Source: Primulina eburnea (lineage: Eukaryota > Streptophyta > Magnoliopsida > Lamiales > Gesneriaceae). From it: DNA of 64,000 bases. The stretch spans positions 620,001 to 684,000 of the forward strand of contig NW_027331259.1 of assembly GCF_022965805.1 (NCBI RefSeq), read 5' to 3'. Made by a program: the position numbers and the translations under genes. Positions within the stretch are counted from its first letter, which is position 1. Every line of letters begins with the position of its first letter. The notes under the pieces were generated by a model. It made no database searches, had not been told where the DNA came from, and saw only the letters and a list, made by a program, of their open reading frames with translations. Below, one piece after another: positions 10,701 to 22,364 of this stretch.

Positions 10701-13305
10701 TCCAAGTTCTTTTTAAGAATAGCACGCAAAAGTGTTCCCAAAGTTCTATTGACAACTTCAGTTTGTTTATCCGTTTGAGGATGACAAGTAGTAGAAAACA
10801 ACAATTTTGTGCCACGTTTAGCCCATAAAGTCTTCCAAAAGTAACTCAAGAATTTAACATCGCGACCAGAAACAATAGTCCTAGGCATGCCATGCAACCT
10901 AGCGACTTCTCTAAATAACAAATCTGCAATGTTTGAAGCATCATCGGTTCTATGACAAGCTATAAAATGTGCCATCTTAGAGAATCTATCCACAACAACA
11001 AAAATAGAATCCCTCCCCTTCTTAGTCCTAGGCAATCCCGAAATAAAGTCCATAGAAATGTAAATCCAAGTTCCTCTTAAGAATTGCACGCAAAATTGTT
11101 CCCAAAGTTCTATTGACAACTTCAGTTTGTCCATCCTCCTCTGCTTTGAGAACCGTGTGAACGGAGAAATGTCAATCCAAGTTCTATTTAAGAATATCAC
11201 GCAAAAGTGTTCCCAAAGTTCTATTGACAACTTCAGTTTGTCCATCCGTTTGAGGATGACAAGTAGTAGAAAACAACAATTTTGTGCCAATTTTAGCCCA
11301 TAAAGTCTTCCAAAACTAACTCAAGAATTTAACATCGCGACTAGAAACAATAGTCCTAGGCATGCCATGCAACCTAACGACTACTCTAAAGAACAAATCC
11401 GCAATAATTGAAGCATCATCGGTTTTATGACAAGCTATAAAATGTGCCATCTTAGAGAATCTATCCACAACAACAAAAATAGAATACCCCCCTTTCTTAG
11501 TCCTAGGCAACCCTAAAATAAAGTTCAAAGAAATGCAAATCCAAGTTCTTCTTAAGAATAGCACGCAAAAGTGTTCCCAAAGTTCTATTGACAACTTCAG
11601 TTTGTCCATCCGTTTGAGGATGACCAGTAGTAGAAAACAAAAATTTTGTGCCAAGTTTAGCCCATAAAGTCTTCCAAAAGTAGCTCAAGAATTTAACAAC
11701 GCGACCAGAAACAATAGTCCTAGGCATGCCATGCAACCTAGCGACTTCTCTAAAGAACAAATCAGCAATATTTGAAGCATCATCGGTTTTATGACAAGCA
11801 ATAAAATGTGCCATCTTAGAGAATCTATCCACAACAACAAAAATAGAATCCCTCCCCTTCTTAGTCCTAGGCAACCCCAAAATAAAGTCCATAGAAATGT
11901 CAATCCGAGTTCTTTTTAAGAATAGCATGCAAAAGTGTTCCCAAAGTTCTATTGACAACTTCAGTTTGTCCATCCGTTTGAGGATGACAAGTAGTAGAAA
12001 ACAACAATTTTGTGCCAAGTTTAGCCCATAAAGTATTCCAAAAGTAACTCAAGAATTTAACATCGCGAGCAGAAACAATAGTCCTAGGCATGCCATGCAA
12101 TCTAACGACTTCTCTAAAGAACAAATCTGCAATGTTTGAAGCATCATCGGTTTTATGACAAGCTATAAAATGTGCCATCTTAGAGAATCTATCCACAACA
12201 ACAAAAATAGAATCCCTCCCTTTCTTAGTCCTAGGAAACCCCAAAATAAAGTCCATAGAAATGACAATCCAAGTTCTTTTTAAGAATAGCACGCAAAAGT
12301 GTTCCCAAAGTTCTATTGACGACTTCAGTTTGTCCATCCGTTTGAGGATGACAAGTAGTAGAAAACAACAATTTTGTGCCAAGTTTAGCCCATTAAGTAT
12401 TCCAAAAGTAACTAAAGAATATAACATCGCGATCAGAAACAATAGTCATAGGCATGCCATGCAACCTAAAGACTTCTCTAAAGAACAAATCCGCTGTTTG
12501 AAGCATCATCGGTTTTATGACAAGCTATAAAATGTTCCATCTTAAAAATCTATCCAAAACAACAAAAATAGAATCCCTCCCCTTCTTAGTCCTAGGTAAC
12601 CCCAAAATAAAGTCCATAGAAATGTCAATCCAATTTCTTTTTAAGAATAACACGCAAAAGTGTTCCCAAAGTTCTATTGACGACCTCAGTTTGTCCCTCC
12701 GTTTGAGGATGACAAGTAGTAGAAAACAACAATTTTGTGCCAAGTTTAGCCCATAAAGTCTTCCAAAAGTAACTCAAAAATTTAACATCGCGACCAGAAA
12801 CAAAAGTCCTAGGCATGCCATGCAACCTAACGACTTCTCTAAAGAACAAATCCGTAATGTTTGAAGCATCATCGGTTTTATGACAAGCTATAAAATGTGC
12901 CATCTTAGAGAATCTATCCACAACAACAAAAATAGAATCCCTCCCCTTCTTAGTCCTAGGCAACCCCAAAATAAAGTCCATAGAAATGTCAATCCAAGTT
13001 CTTTTTAAGAATAGCACGCAAAAGTGTTCCCAAAGTTCTATTGACAACTTCAGTTTGTCCATCCGTTTGAGGATGACAAGTAGTAGAAAACAACAATTTT
13101 GTTCCAAGTTTAGCCCATAAAGTCTTCCGAAAGTAACTCAAGAATTTAACATCGCGACCAGAAACAATAGTTCTAGGCATGCCATGCAACCTAACGACTT
13201 CTCTAAAAAAAAAATCCGCAATGTTTGAAGCATAATCGGTTTTATGACAAGCTATAAAATGTGTCATCTTAGAGAATCTATCCACAACAACAAAAATAGA
13301 ATCTC
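7733..13305 (-). repeat. Integrase-derived 364-bp satellite, segment 1
   Basis: Head-to-tail monomers. The anchor CTTCTTAGTCC or its variants falls at 7744, 8108, 8471, 8835, 9199, 9563, 9927, 10290, 10654, 11018, 11493, 11857, 12221, 12582 and 12946, so the period is 364 bp with few indels; the 475-bp gap after 11018 marks a rearranged unit. Each monomer, on the minus strand, encodes about 121 residues of a gypsy integrase core, from [15 protein letters not shown] through [13 protein letters not shown], the [14 protein letters not shown] block and [15 protein letters not shown] to LLRAILKKN. It then meets the next monomer in a shifted frame. Most units read SGRDVKF where an active integrase has SDRD. 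Confidence 0.97.
11135..11167. other. Filler sequence at a satellite rearrangement junction
   Basis: Between TTTGTCCATC and GAAATGTCAATCC there is a stretch, TCCTCTGCTTTGAGAACCGT and following bases, that matches no part of the monomer. About 250 bp of a unit is missing around it. This looks like end-joining repair with inserted filler DNA. Confidence 0.7.
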
Positions 13306-14744
13306 TGTAGTAGCCCGAATTCCAAATTGGGTAATTAACGGATTAATGGTGATTAAGAAGGTTTAAGGTGTAATTTTGACCGAGTCATGATCGGACGGAC
13401 CGAAGATGGTTCGGAAGCACCGAAGAGGTCGGAAGTTCCGAAGTGTAGGTTCGGTGGATCCGATCATGAGGTGTCAAGAGCAGCTGGACACGTGCATGTT
13501 CGGACGGTCCGAAGTGTATGATCGGAGGATCCGATCATGAGCTGTCAAGAGCCAATGGACACGTAGCGTTCGGACGTTCCGAAGTGTTGTTCGGAGGATC
13601 CGAACATGGCCTATAAATAGTGCTCGGATTTCTCATTTTTGACTTGCCAATTTCTTGAGTTTTCTCTCATTTTGGAGAGTTTGGAAGGTTTCTAGGGTTA
13701 GTTGTTGGTCGAGCGATAGCCAAGAGCTGCCAGGAGTAGTAGCGTAGCGGCGCCTGAGTTACGAGGCAATCGACATCAAAGGGCTGTCGACGGACGAAGG
13801 TAAACCCTAAACCTTTGGTAGTACTAGGGAGTACTGGTTTTGCTAGTCGAGCATGGTAGTATTGATTGGGTATGCTTTTGATGCGTAGGCTTGTTCTAGA
13901 CCTGATTAGCGGTGTTGCGTAAGGATAGGCTTGCGGTGATAGAGGTACGAAAGTACTATCCGAGATATCCTGGTTGAGTATACATTCTTATATGTGTTGC
14001 ATGATTATGTGGTGCATTGATATATGTCATATGATGCATGCTATTATGTCATGTTTATTACTGCACGTTGCATTTCATGTTGAGCCGTATTCTCCTTCGA
14101 GATAGCCTTTACTATTGAGCTGTATCTCTTTCGAGATAAGCTATATCTTGGGGCCGCTCAGCCCTGTCTTGTGGACGCATGGACACCGAGAGTACACAGT
14201 GGCCGACGGGTCGGGAGGGCTTCGGTGGTCCGGGACATTTTAGGTCCACGTCTGTCTTGTAGTGGATGCAGTGACCCAGAGGTTGGACCGCGCGGCACTA
14301 TCCACTTGGCGCCTCTAGACTGAGCATTGTTGAGATCCTTTTGTGACTCCTGTTTCTTGACTACCCCGGTATCATGATCATAGCATGTGCATTTCATATA
14401 GGTCTGTATACTCATACTTTTGTACTGGGCGTTCTTATCGCTCACGTCCTCGGTTTTGTTTATTCTTGGACACCCCATTCCCACGGGGCAGGCCTCAGGT
14501 TGGACAGCTCAGGAGGAGCAGGAGGAGGACGTTGAGTAGCTGGTTGGTTTAGTTTATCGGTATTGTTTTGATTCGATATGGTTGTATTGGATATTTTATT
14601 TGGAGTTATTCTAGATTTCGATTGGGTTGTATAACTATCATTTGTTGGTATTTTCCGCTGTTATCTCTGATTGTTAGTAATTAGGTTAATTGCATGCTTA
14701 GTTCTTGCCTAGTAGGTGATTCTGGAACGGGTCACTACAATCTC
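13301..14744 (+). mobile_element. Solo LTR C (gypsy type) with ATCTC target-site duplication
   Basis: The LTR proper is 13306-14739 (1434 bp), starting TGTAGTAGCCC and ending GTCACTACA, flanked by ATCTC at 13301-13305 and 14740-14744. Removing the LTR and one duplication rejoins the satellite perfectly. Its 3' end (GGTGATTCTGGAACGGGTCACTACA region) matches the E4 family, so it is a related but distinct family. No internal coding region remains, as expected after LTR-LTR recombination. Short ORFs inside are not supported as genes. Confidence 0.95.
13385..13620 (+). promoter_or_regulatory. TCGGA/TCCGA dyad array and TATA box of solo LTR C
   Basis: Repeated half-sites TTCGGA and TCCGAA/TCCGAT occur in pairs from about 13391 to 13605, with two blocks containing GGACACGT (one a CACGTG G-box near 13492). 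CTATAAATAG at 13611-13620 follows at once and is a good TATA box. The layout matches E4. Confidence 0.7.
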
Positions 14745-15877
14745 TCTCCTTCTTAGTCCTAGGCAACCCCAAAATAAAGTCCATACAAATGTCAATCCAA
14801 GTTCTAGTTAAGAATAGCACGCAAAAGTGTTCCTAAAGTTCTATTGACAACTTCAGTTTGTCCATCCGTTTGAGGATGACAAGTAGTAGAAAATAACAAT
14901 TTTGTGCCAAGTTTAGCCCATAAAGTCTTCCAAAAGTAACTCAAGAATTTAACATCGCGACCAGAAACAATAGTCCTAGGCATGCCATGCAACCTAACGA
15001 CTTCTCTAAAGAAAAAATCCGCAATGTTTGAAGCATCATCGGTTTTATGACAACCTATAAAATGTGCCATCTTAGAGAATCTATCCACAACAACAAAAAT
15101 AGAATCCCTCCCCTTCTTAGTCCTGGGCAACCCCAAAATAAAGTCCATTGAAATGTCAATCCAAGTTCTTTTTAAAAATAGCACGCAAAAGTGTTCCCAA
15201 AGTTCTATTGACGACTTCAGTTTGTCCATCCGTTTGAGTGTGACAAGTAGTAGAAAACAACAATTTTGTGCCAAGTTTAGTCCATAAAGTCTTCCGAAAG
15301 TAACTCAAGAATTTAACATCGCGACCAGAAAAATAGTTCTAGGCATGCCATGCAACCTAACGACTTCTCTAAAGAACAAATCCGCAATTTTTGAAGCATC
15401 ATCGGTTTTATGACAAGCTATAAAATGTGCCATATTAGAGAATAAATCCACAACAACAAAAATAGAATCCCTCCCCTTCTTAGTCCTAGGCAACCCCAAA
15501 ATAAAGTTCATAGAAATGTCAATCCAAGTTCTTTTTAAGAAAAGCACGCAAAAGTATTCCCAAAGTTCTATTGACGACTTCATTTTGTCCATCCGTTTGA
15601 GGTTGACAAGTAGTAGAAAACAACAATTTGTGCCAAGTTTAGCCCAAAAATTCTTCCAAAAGTAACTCATGAATTTAACATCGCGACCAGAAACAATAGT
15701 CCTAGGCATGCCATGCAACCTAACGACTTCTCTAAAGAAAAAATCCGCAATGTTTGAAGCATCATTTGTTTTATGACAAGCTATAAAATGTGTCATCTTA
15801 GAGAATCCATCCACAACAACAAAAATAGAATCCCTCCCCTTCTTAGTCCTAGGCAACCCCAAAATAAAGTCCATAGA
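14740..15877 (-). repeat. Integrase-derived 364-bp satellite, segment 2
   Basis: Direct continuation of segment 1 after solo LTR C, with anchors at 14749, 15113, 15476 and 15839, the last cut by E2 at CCATAGA. Sequence and polarity are unchanged. One unit near 15630-15655 has lost a base in the LLFSTT region and another has lost one near 15330 (AGAAAAATAG). Confidence 0.96.
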
Positions 15878-16214
15878 TGTGGGGACCCGGGCTCTAACTC
15901 TTTTCTTTGGGATTAAATGGATCGTTAATATCAAAAGTGGGTCAAATTTTTTTTGCTTTTAAACATTACATCAAATGTTTATTATTCAAGTATGCATAAT
16001 ATATGTTATACAACACCCATACATATGCTTCACTACAAATGATACTAGTGTCTCATTCTAACATAATTTATACAAGTTTGGTTCTAAGTCATATTACAAA
16101 TATAACCATAAGTAGTACAAATCTAGTACCAACTACTATTAGTCTTCTGCTATGCCCGAGATCACCACGCTATGTTGATCTCTCATCCTCTGCGTGACCC
16201 AGATCCTGCCCCAC

Positions 16215-16248
16215 CTGTTGTTATGCACACATACAGACATAACAACAG
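16215..16248 (-). promoter_or_regulatory. Conserved LTR stem-loop (E2 copy)
   Basis: On the minus strand, arms CTGTTGTTATG and CATAACAACAG form an 11-bp perfect stem around a 12-nt loop TCTGTATGTGTG. Relative to E1, a C-G pair has become T-A, which keeps pairing. Confidence 0.65.
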
Positions 16249-17495
16249 CCGGAAACTCCGGTGAGAACAAATCCCAGTATAAACATGTATACATGCATAT
16301 AATCAGTCTAAAACATGAAACATGATATAATGAATGACATTCATATAAACATGCAATGCAACGCGAATCAAACCATGTCTGGACTCGACTCGACTAGAAC
16401 TCTAGGGATCCCGGTGTGAATAAAACGTCAATGGCTGTCACCTACCCTCCCACTCGGGGTGACTGTACGTCTTATTCCTATACTTCGGTCTGAGCTGTAT
16501 CAACGACTGCAATAGGAGTCAGGGCTGCTCCTAAGCTGAGATACACCGAACATCTAGATAGTTGACAATGGCTATCAACGACTCTCCTATCTTAAATGCA
16601 ATGAATATCAATCTGTAAACAAAGCATGCTCGTATTCATATCTGAATATCACAATGATCTTATTTGCTTGAATACAATTCTATAATCAAAGCATAATCAT
16701 GTTACAAGATTTGGATATAATTCTATAAACAAGTCATAAACATGTTACCATATATATATATATACAACAATGCTAGTATGTGATTTTGGTTGGGAAACTC
16801 AAATAATATCTTATTTGAGTTGTGGCTTCCCAAACAAACATGGCTTATACCTTTCTTGTTGTAAACTAAATCGAAGTCTCGAAGTCGGGATACAAACTGT
16901 CACTCCAAATCTGAAATGGCAATGTTGAAACATACAATATCAATTCCCAACTCAATTCAATACATATACTATCAATGATCAATCTCGGTATAAACTTTAA
17001 AGGCATAACGACGTAATTCTCGATACCGATAACTCAACCAATAATCAGTATATTCTCTACAAGCCATTACATCAATAACAACACTCATAATCTCCCTAAA
17101 ATCTGCATCTTTTCAGCACATATATGCTGGAAATTCCATAAAAAATTGCATATGACCTCCGATATTCGATTCGTTTGCCAATAATCGTTACTTAGAATCA
17201 CAAGAACATATATCCACAAGCATACCAAAGTTTCTCCAACATGTAACTTTCAAAACATGGTGAAACTTAAAAATACTTACATCTTCTTGTAGATAGTGAT
17301 GAGAGGAACAAGAATTTAAAGTCGGATTCAACTTTGGTTGGTTGGATTTTGCATAATCTACTTCCTACAATGGCATGAAGTTGTTAAGCTTTGCTGAATT
17401 CTCTTCCCTCGTTTCTTGCCGTAGGAGATGAAGAATGAAAGGATTACACATTATATAGGTCATGCCATGTGTCATTTTAGTGTGCATGCTGGATT

Positions 17496-17795
17496 TCTCG
17501 CGCATATGCGCGTCATCAACTCGCGCATATGCGCGAGACTTAATGTCTCGGCCAGGCAGAATTTATCACCTCGCGCATATGCGCCACTTTTCTCGCGCAT
17601 ATGCGCCATTGCTACTGGAGGTGTCGCGCATATGCGCCGCTTCTTTCCGCGCATATGCGCCGATGCTACTCTAGGTGTCGCGCATATGCGCCACTTCTTT
17701 CCGCGCATATGCGCCGCTGCTCCTGTAGAAATGTTTCATTTCTTGTCTAGCCAACCGCGGGTGCGTTATTCTCCATACCGCGGGTGCGGTCCTGC
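17496..17795 (-). promoter_or_regulatory. GCGCATATGCGC palindrome array in U3 of E2
   Basis: Eight near-identical copies of the perfect 12-bp palindrome GCGCATATGCGC, several in ~31-bp spacing, plus two ACCGCACCCGCGGT-type dyads at the U3 start side. The array stands upstream of the TATA-like element at about 17450. The 5' LTR fragment (39935-40110) carries the same array with one more ~58-bp unit. Confidence 0.75.
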
Positions 17796-17849
17796 TTGGC
17801 CAACAATTTTCAGATTTCTTTCTATCAATGATAATTCTTGGGCATTACA

Positions 17850-17865
17850 TTTCTCCCCCTCTAAG
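17850..17865 (-). other. Polypurine tract of E2
   Basis: On the minus strand, TAGAGGGGGAGAAA abuts the LTR start. It follows the pol end and the conserved GAGGACGAAATC motif, as in E1 and E4. Confidence 0.85.
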
Positions 17866-17941
17866 ACATGATTTCGTCCTCGAAATCGAAGGCAATCAAT
17901 ATATAGGATGTAATATAATCAACACTGAATAAATACTTACA

Positions 17942-18475
17942 TCATATAAATAACTCGGGATGTTTCTGTCGCATGTCTGCTTCTGTTTCCCAAGTCGCTT
18001 CTTCGATGCCATGACGACTCTATTGGACTTTCACTAGCGGAATAGCCTTCGTCCTGAGTTTCTTTTCTTTCCGATCAAGAATCTGTATCGGTTGTTCCAC
18101 ATAGCTCAAGGTCTGATCAAGTTCTGCTTCTTCAGGGTGAATGACGTGGGAAATATCAGGCATATATCTACGCAACATTGATACATGAAAAACGTCATGT
18201 ATTCCAGATAGAGAAGGAGGAAGAGCAAGTCGATAGGATCGGTCGCCAATCTTCTCTAAGATCTCGTACGGACCGATGTATCTAGGAGACAATTTTCCGC
18301 GCTTGCCAAATCTGACAATGCCCCTGAAAGGAGAAATCTTTAAGAATACTCTGTCTCCCTGTTCGAATACTAACGGTCTACGTCTGATATTGGCGTACTT
18401 GGCTTGCCTATCCTGTGCTGTCTTCATTCTCTTCTGAATAATCTTTACTTTCTCAGTCATATCCCGAATCATATC
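17942..18475 (-). pseudogene. pol: E2 integrase C-terminus with chromodomain-like tail
   Basis: This is the end of pol on the minus strand: a DRQAKYANIRRRPL helix, the integrase C-terminal barrel (FLKISPFRGIVRFGKRGKL, then IGPYEILEKIGDRSYRL), the HDVFHVSMLRRY block, and a tail (QILDRKEKKLRTKAIPLV...ATWE...HPELF) like the chromodomain of Tekay-type chromoviruses, which in that family is thought to target integration to heterochromatin. A TAG at 18020-18022 sits where E4 has Trp (VQW). The natural stop is TGA at 17942-17944. The upstream side is cut by solo LTR F and rejoins the reading frame at 20218 once one ATATC is removed. Confidence 0.88.
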
Positions 18476-18574
18476 TGTAAGGCTCGATAATTATCAGTTG
18501 TCATTGATGTTAGATTTGAAGAGGTGAGAATGCATGACATAAAAATGAGAATTTTTAAAGAATGGCCGAAGCCA

Positions 18575-18797
18575 TACCGCACCTGCGCCTCAGACAAGAC
18601 CGCACCCGCGGTGTATTATTCAGAATTATGAAGTTTGGCCGTAGCATCACCGCACCCGCGGTCGATGAATTTCAGAAAATGAAAGGGCTGCCGAAACATG
18701 AGCGCACCCGCGCTAACAAACTTACCGCACCCGCGGTGCTGCATGCGAAAATGCCACCTTTGTTTCTTGGCTTGACACATGGCATGTATATATATAT
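18575..18797 (+). promoter_or_regulatory. ACCGCACCCGCGGT dyads and TATA box of solo LTR F
   Basis: About five copies of ACCGCACCCGCGGT or variants (5-bp arms, 4-bp centre) precede CACATGGCATG and a TATATATATAT at 18787-18797. E5 has the same layout with more copies. Confidence 0.7.
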
Positions 18798-19881
18798 GAA
18801 ATTGCGGAATCTTCATTCTTCATTCCAGCAGCTGAGAGCACCGAGAGTTTCCCTTTGTTTTCTTCAAAGTTTCTTCATATTAGAATTGAGATTATGCAAC
18901 AACTAGCTATCCGATTTTAATTTCGAGTACAGATTTGCGATCCTTGCAACAAGAACTAGCTAAGGATGTAAGTATTGTTCATTTTTAGCATGCTTCGAAA
19001 TTCATATGTTGGAGAAGTTATGATTTTGTTAGAAATATGTGTTTTTGGTATATTGAGTATCGTAGAAATGCAATGGGATTGAATTTCGGATACCGTATAG
19101 ATGTTCGAGAATTTCCAGCATGTGATAGACCGAAAATATACAGATTTTAGAATATATGTTGATGTTTTGATGATAGTATGAGTTGCTTGTGATTGGGTAT
19201 GATATTATTGAGTTAGCGGTATTGAAGAATTACGCCGTTACGCCGTCGAAGTATATTGAAACCGATATCAGCTTGTATATTGAATTGCTTGAAATGTATA
19301 TTGATGAAGTGCACATTGATTATGCCATTTCAGATTTGTATTGGTTATTGTGAACTCAAGACTTCGACTACGACACCGACTATTCGACAAGAAAGTTATA
19401 ATTCATGTGGTCACGGGATTGCACAACTCGATTCAGATTTGACACGAGTTTCCCTAAATCACATACTAAATTGTTATTAGATTTGATTATGTAATGTCTT
19501 ATTTAATGATTTATATTCGAGTCCTGAGATAGGAGATATTGGCAGATCGGCCAAAACTAGACGTTTCGGTGTATCGACGCATAGTAGTAGATGTTCTCTA
19601 TGTGTAGACCCTCGATACAGAGTTGACCGAAGTCTAGGAATAAGACGTACCGTCACCCCGAGTGGTTGGGTAGGTGACAGACCGTCTTATTCATATCGGG
19701 ATCCCTAGAGTAGAAATGAATCGAGTCAAGAATTAGAGGTTGAATACAGACTTGTATTCCTTTACATGTTGTAGATTTTATATTCATGTGCATTGATATA
19801 TGCTATGCATTGGTGTATGATTTATTACATTGCATGCATACATGTTTTATACTGGGATTTGTTCTCACCGGAGTTATCAGG

Positions 19882-19915
19882 CTGTTGTCGTGTCTGTATG
19901 TGTGCATGGCAACAG
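19882..19915 (+). promoter_or_regulatory. Conserved LTR stem-loop (solo LTR F copy)
   Basis: Arms CTGTTGTCGTG and CATGGCAACAG pair over 11 bp with two G-U pairs, loop TCTGTATGTGTG. Identical to the E5 copy. Confidence 0.6.
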
Positions 19916-20217
19916 GTGGGGCAGGATCTGGGTCTCGAGCTAGATGAGAGATTGATGACAGCGTGGAGATCTCGGGCGTTGAAGATTTCTAGTGTTTGCT
20001 TATTAGACTTGTACTACTGATGTTTGTAGTTGGTATTTAAACACTAGCGTAAGATTGTACTAAACAGACTTGTATGTACATTATGTTGTTAATATAAAGA
20101 CATGTTATGCTTTAATTATACATTTGAATTAATGTTAAAAGCAAAATTTTGACCCACATTTTCGAGCAAAGATCCAATAAATCCCAAAAGAATTGAGTTA
20201 GAGCTCGGGTCCCCACA

Positions 20218-22364
20218 ATATCTGGTCCAAGTTCTGGTACCTCTGAAATGTCATCCCAGTATGGCGGAGATCTGCACTTCTTACCATATAAAGCTTCAAA
20301 CGGTGCCATCTCAATGCTCGTCTGATAGCTATTATTGTAAGAGAATTCACAAAGAGGTAGGGAATCTTGCCAACTAGTACCAAAATCTAGCACTACGGCT
20401 CTCAGCATATCTTCAAGTGTCTGGATAGTCCGCTCTGACTGTCCGTCTGTCTGAGGATGATAAGCAGTACTCAGGTGTAATGTCGTACCTAAGGCCTGCT
20501 GTAAACTGTGCCAGAAATGTGAAGTGAATCGTGGATCACGATCTGATACGATAGACTTCGGCACACCATGTAATCTGACTACCTCTCGAACATATATCTC
20601 CGCCATCTGATCGTGCCGATACGTCATTCTGTACGGGATGAAACAAGCTGATTTGGTCAGTCTGTCAATAACGACCCAAATCGCATCACAGCCTCGGGAA
20701 GATCGGGGTAACTTCGTCACGAAATCCATAGAAATGTGGTCCCATTTCCATTCAGGAATAGACAAACTCTGAAGTAACCCTCCGGGCTTCTTCCTCTCGG
20801 CCTTCACCTGTTGGCAGTTCAAACATTTAGACACATACTCTGCGATATCTGACTTCATTTCCTTCCACTAGAACTGTGTCTTCAAGTCATTGTACATCTT
20901 CCTGCCACCAGGATGGATGCTGAACCGACTACAGTGTGCTTCGGACATGATCTGATGTCTCAAGTCTGAAACATCTAGCACTACGAGACGGTTATTGACG
21001 TACAAAACATGCTCACGCACCTGATATTCTGACAAATGCCCTGATCTGACCATTTGAATCGATCTCTGCACATTCTGATCTGTTCTTTGTGCTTCTTTAA
21101 TCCTCATTATCAAATCTGGCTCAACTTGAATAGCAGCAAGTCGTAGTGGCCTCCGATCTGTATCAAATTCTAATCCAGATAAACAACAATTTTCAACTAG
21201 CTTTGTAACACCTATCGTTGATAAGGATAAGGAGCAAACCTTTCGACTTAAGGCGTCTGCTGCTGCATTTGACTTCCCTGGATAATATTTGATCTCACAA
21301 TCAAAGTCTTTTAACAGATCAAGCCATCTACGCTGCCTCATGTTCAACTCCGACTGAGAAAACAAGTATTTTAGGCTTTTATGGTCTGAATAGATCTAAA
21401 ATTTCTCGCCATACAGATAATGACGCCAGATCTTTAGTGCTAACACGATAGCCGCCAATTCAAGATCATGAATGGGGTATCGAGTCTCGTGAGTCTTCAA
21501 CTGTCTTGAGGCATATGCGACCACATGACCTCGCTGCATAAGAACACATCCCAAATCTCTGTGAGAGGCATCACAATATACAACGAAATCACCCGTACCT
21601 GAAGGAATCTTCAAGATAGGTGCACTGGTCAGCCTCTTCTTCAATTCTAGAAAGCTAGACTCACACTCCTCAGGCCATAGGAATAGCGCATTCTTCTGTG
21701 TCAATTGTGTAATTGGCTTCGCAATACGGGAGAAATCTTGGATGAATCGTCTATAGTATCCTGCTAGGCCCATGAAACTGCGTATCTCTGGCACAGAAGT
21801 CGGTCTCGACCAATTGATCACAGCTTCCACTTTACTCGGGTCTACAGAAATACCATCTCCAGATATGGTACGTCCCAAAAAGACAACTCGATTCAACCAA
21901 AATTCACACTTTGACAATTTTGCATACAATCTCTCATTTCTCAGTGTCTGCAACACAATTCTGAGATGTTCTGCATGCTCATTCATGTTCTTAGAATACA
22001 CTAGAATGTCATCGATAAAGACAATAACAAAATCATCCAAATACCTCTGAAAGATTTGATTCATCAAGCCCATAAATACCGCCGGAGCATTTGTTAAACC
22101 AAAAGGCATAACAATAAATTCGTAATGCCCATACCTGGTTCGAAATGCTGTCTTTGTTATGTCTATATCTCGAACTCGGAGCTGATGATATCCGGATCGC
22201 AAATCAATCTTAGAATAAACAGAGGATCCCTGCAACTGATCAAATAAATCATCAATTCTAGGCAAAGGATACTTATTCTATATCGTTGCCTTATTCAATT
22301 GCCTGTAATCGATACACAACCGCATCGATCCATATTTCTTTTGCACAAATAGCACCGGAGCGCC
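20218..22364 (-). pseudogene. pol: E2 pol: reverse transcriptase, RNase H, integrase core, with stops
   Basis: Read on the minus strand from about 22364 down to 20218, one frame holds RT ([32 protein letters not shown], catalytic FIDDILVYS near 22020), RNase H ([14 protein letters not shown] to [10 protein letters not shown]), the integrase zinc domain (HCSR...HPGG...CLNCQQ) and the integrase core with all three catalytic acids in place (ISMDF, VSDRD, GQSE). TAG stops at 22278-22280, 21396-21398 and 20868-20870 break it; the last replaces Trp. Without them the domains are full length. The frame continues after solo LTR F at 18475. Cannot make protein as it stands; family is Tekay/Del-type by recollection. 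Confidence 0.9.

Larger units (their letters stand above)
15878..17849 (-). repeat. E2 3' LTR
   Basis: 1972 bp, starting on the minus strand at 17849 with TGTAATGCCCAAGAAT (shared with E1) and ending GGGTCCCCACA at 15878. From start to end it holds two GCACCCGCGG motifs (17753-17795), eight GCGCATATGCGC palindromes (about 17500-17712), a TATA-like CTATATAATG near 17450, AT-rich sequence with a TA microsatellite at 16749-16764, and the conserved stem-loop at 16215-16248. Confidence 0.93.
18471..20222 (+). mobile_element. Solo LTR F (gypsy, E5-related) with ATATC target-site duplication
   Basis: The LTR proper is 18476-20217 (1742 bp), from TGTAAGGCTCGA to GTCCCCACA, flanked by ATATC at 18471-18475 and 20218-20222. 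It lies inside the E2 integrase gene in the opposite orientation. It is closely similar to the E5 LTR (58477-60272). No internal region remains. It contains GCACCCGCGG dyads (18575-18740), a TATA box (18787-18797), and the stem-loop at 19882-19915; otherwise it is AT-rich with no gene. Confidence 0.95.

Noticed and set aside
17428..17871. ORFs on both strands with repeating AHMR or RICA residues
   Set aside because: They are translations of the GCGCATATGCGC palindrome array in the E2 LTR; a palindrome reads open on both strands.
20112..20217. Extension of the E2 integrase ORF beyond GPDI into a novel tail
   Set aside because: The tail is solo LTR F sequence read through the insertion junction, marked by the ATATC duplication.
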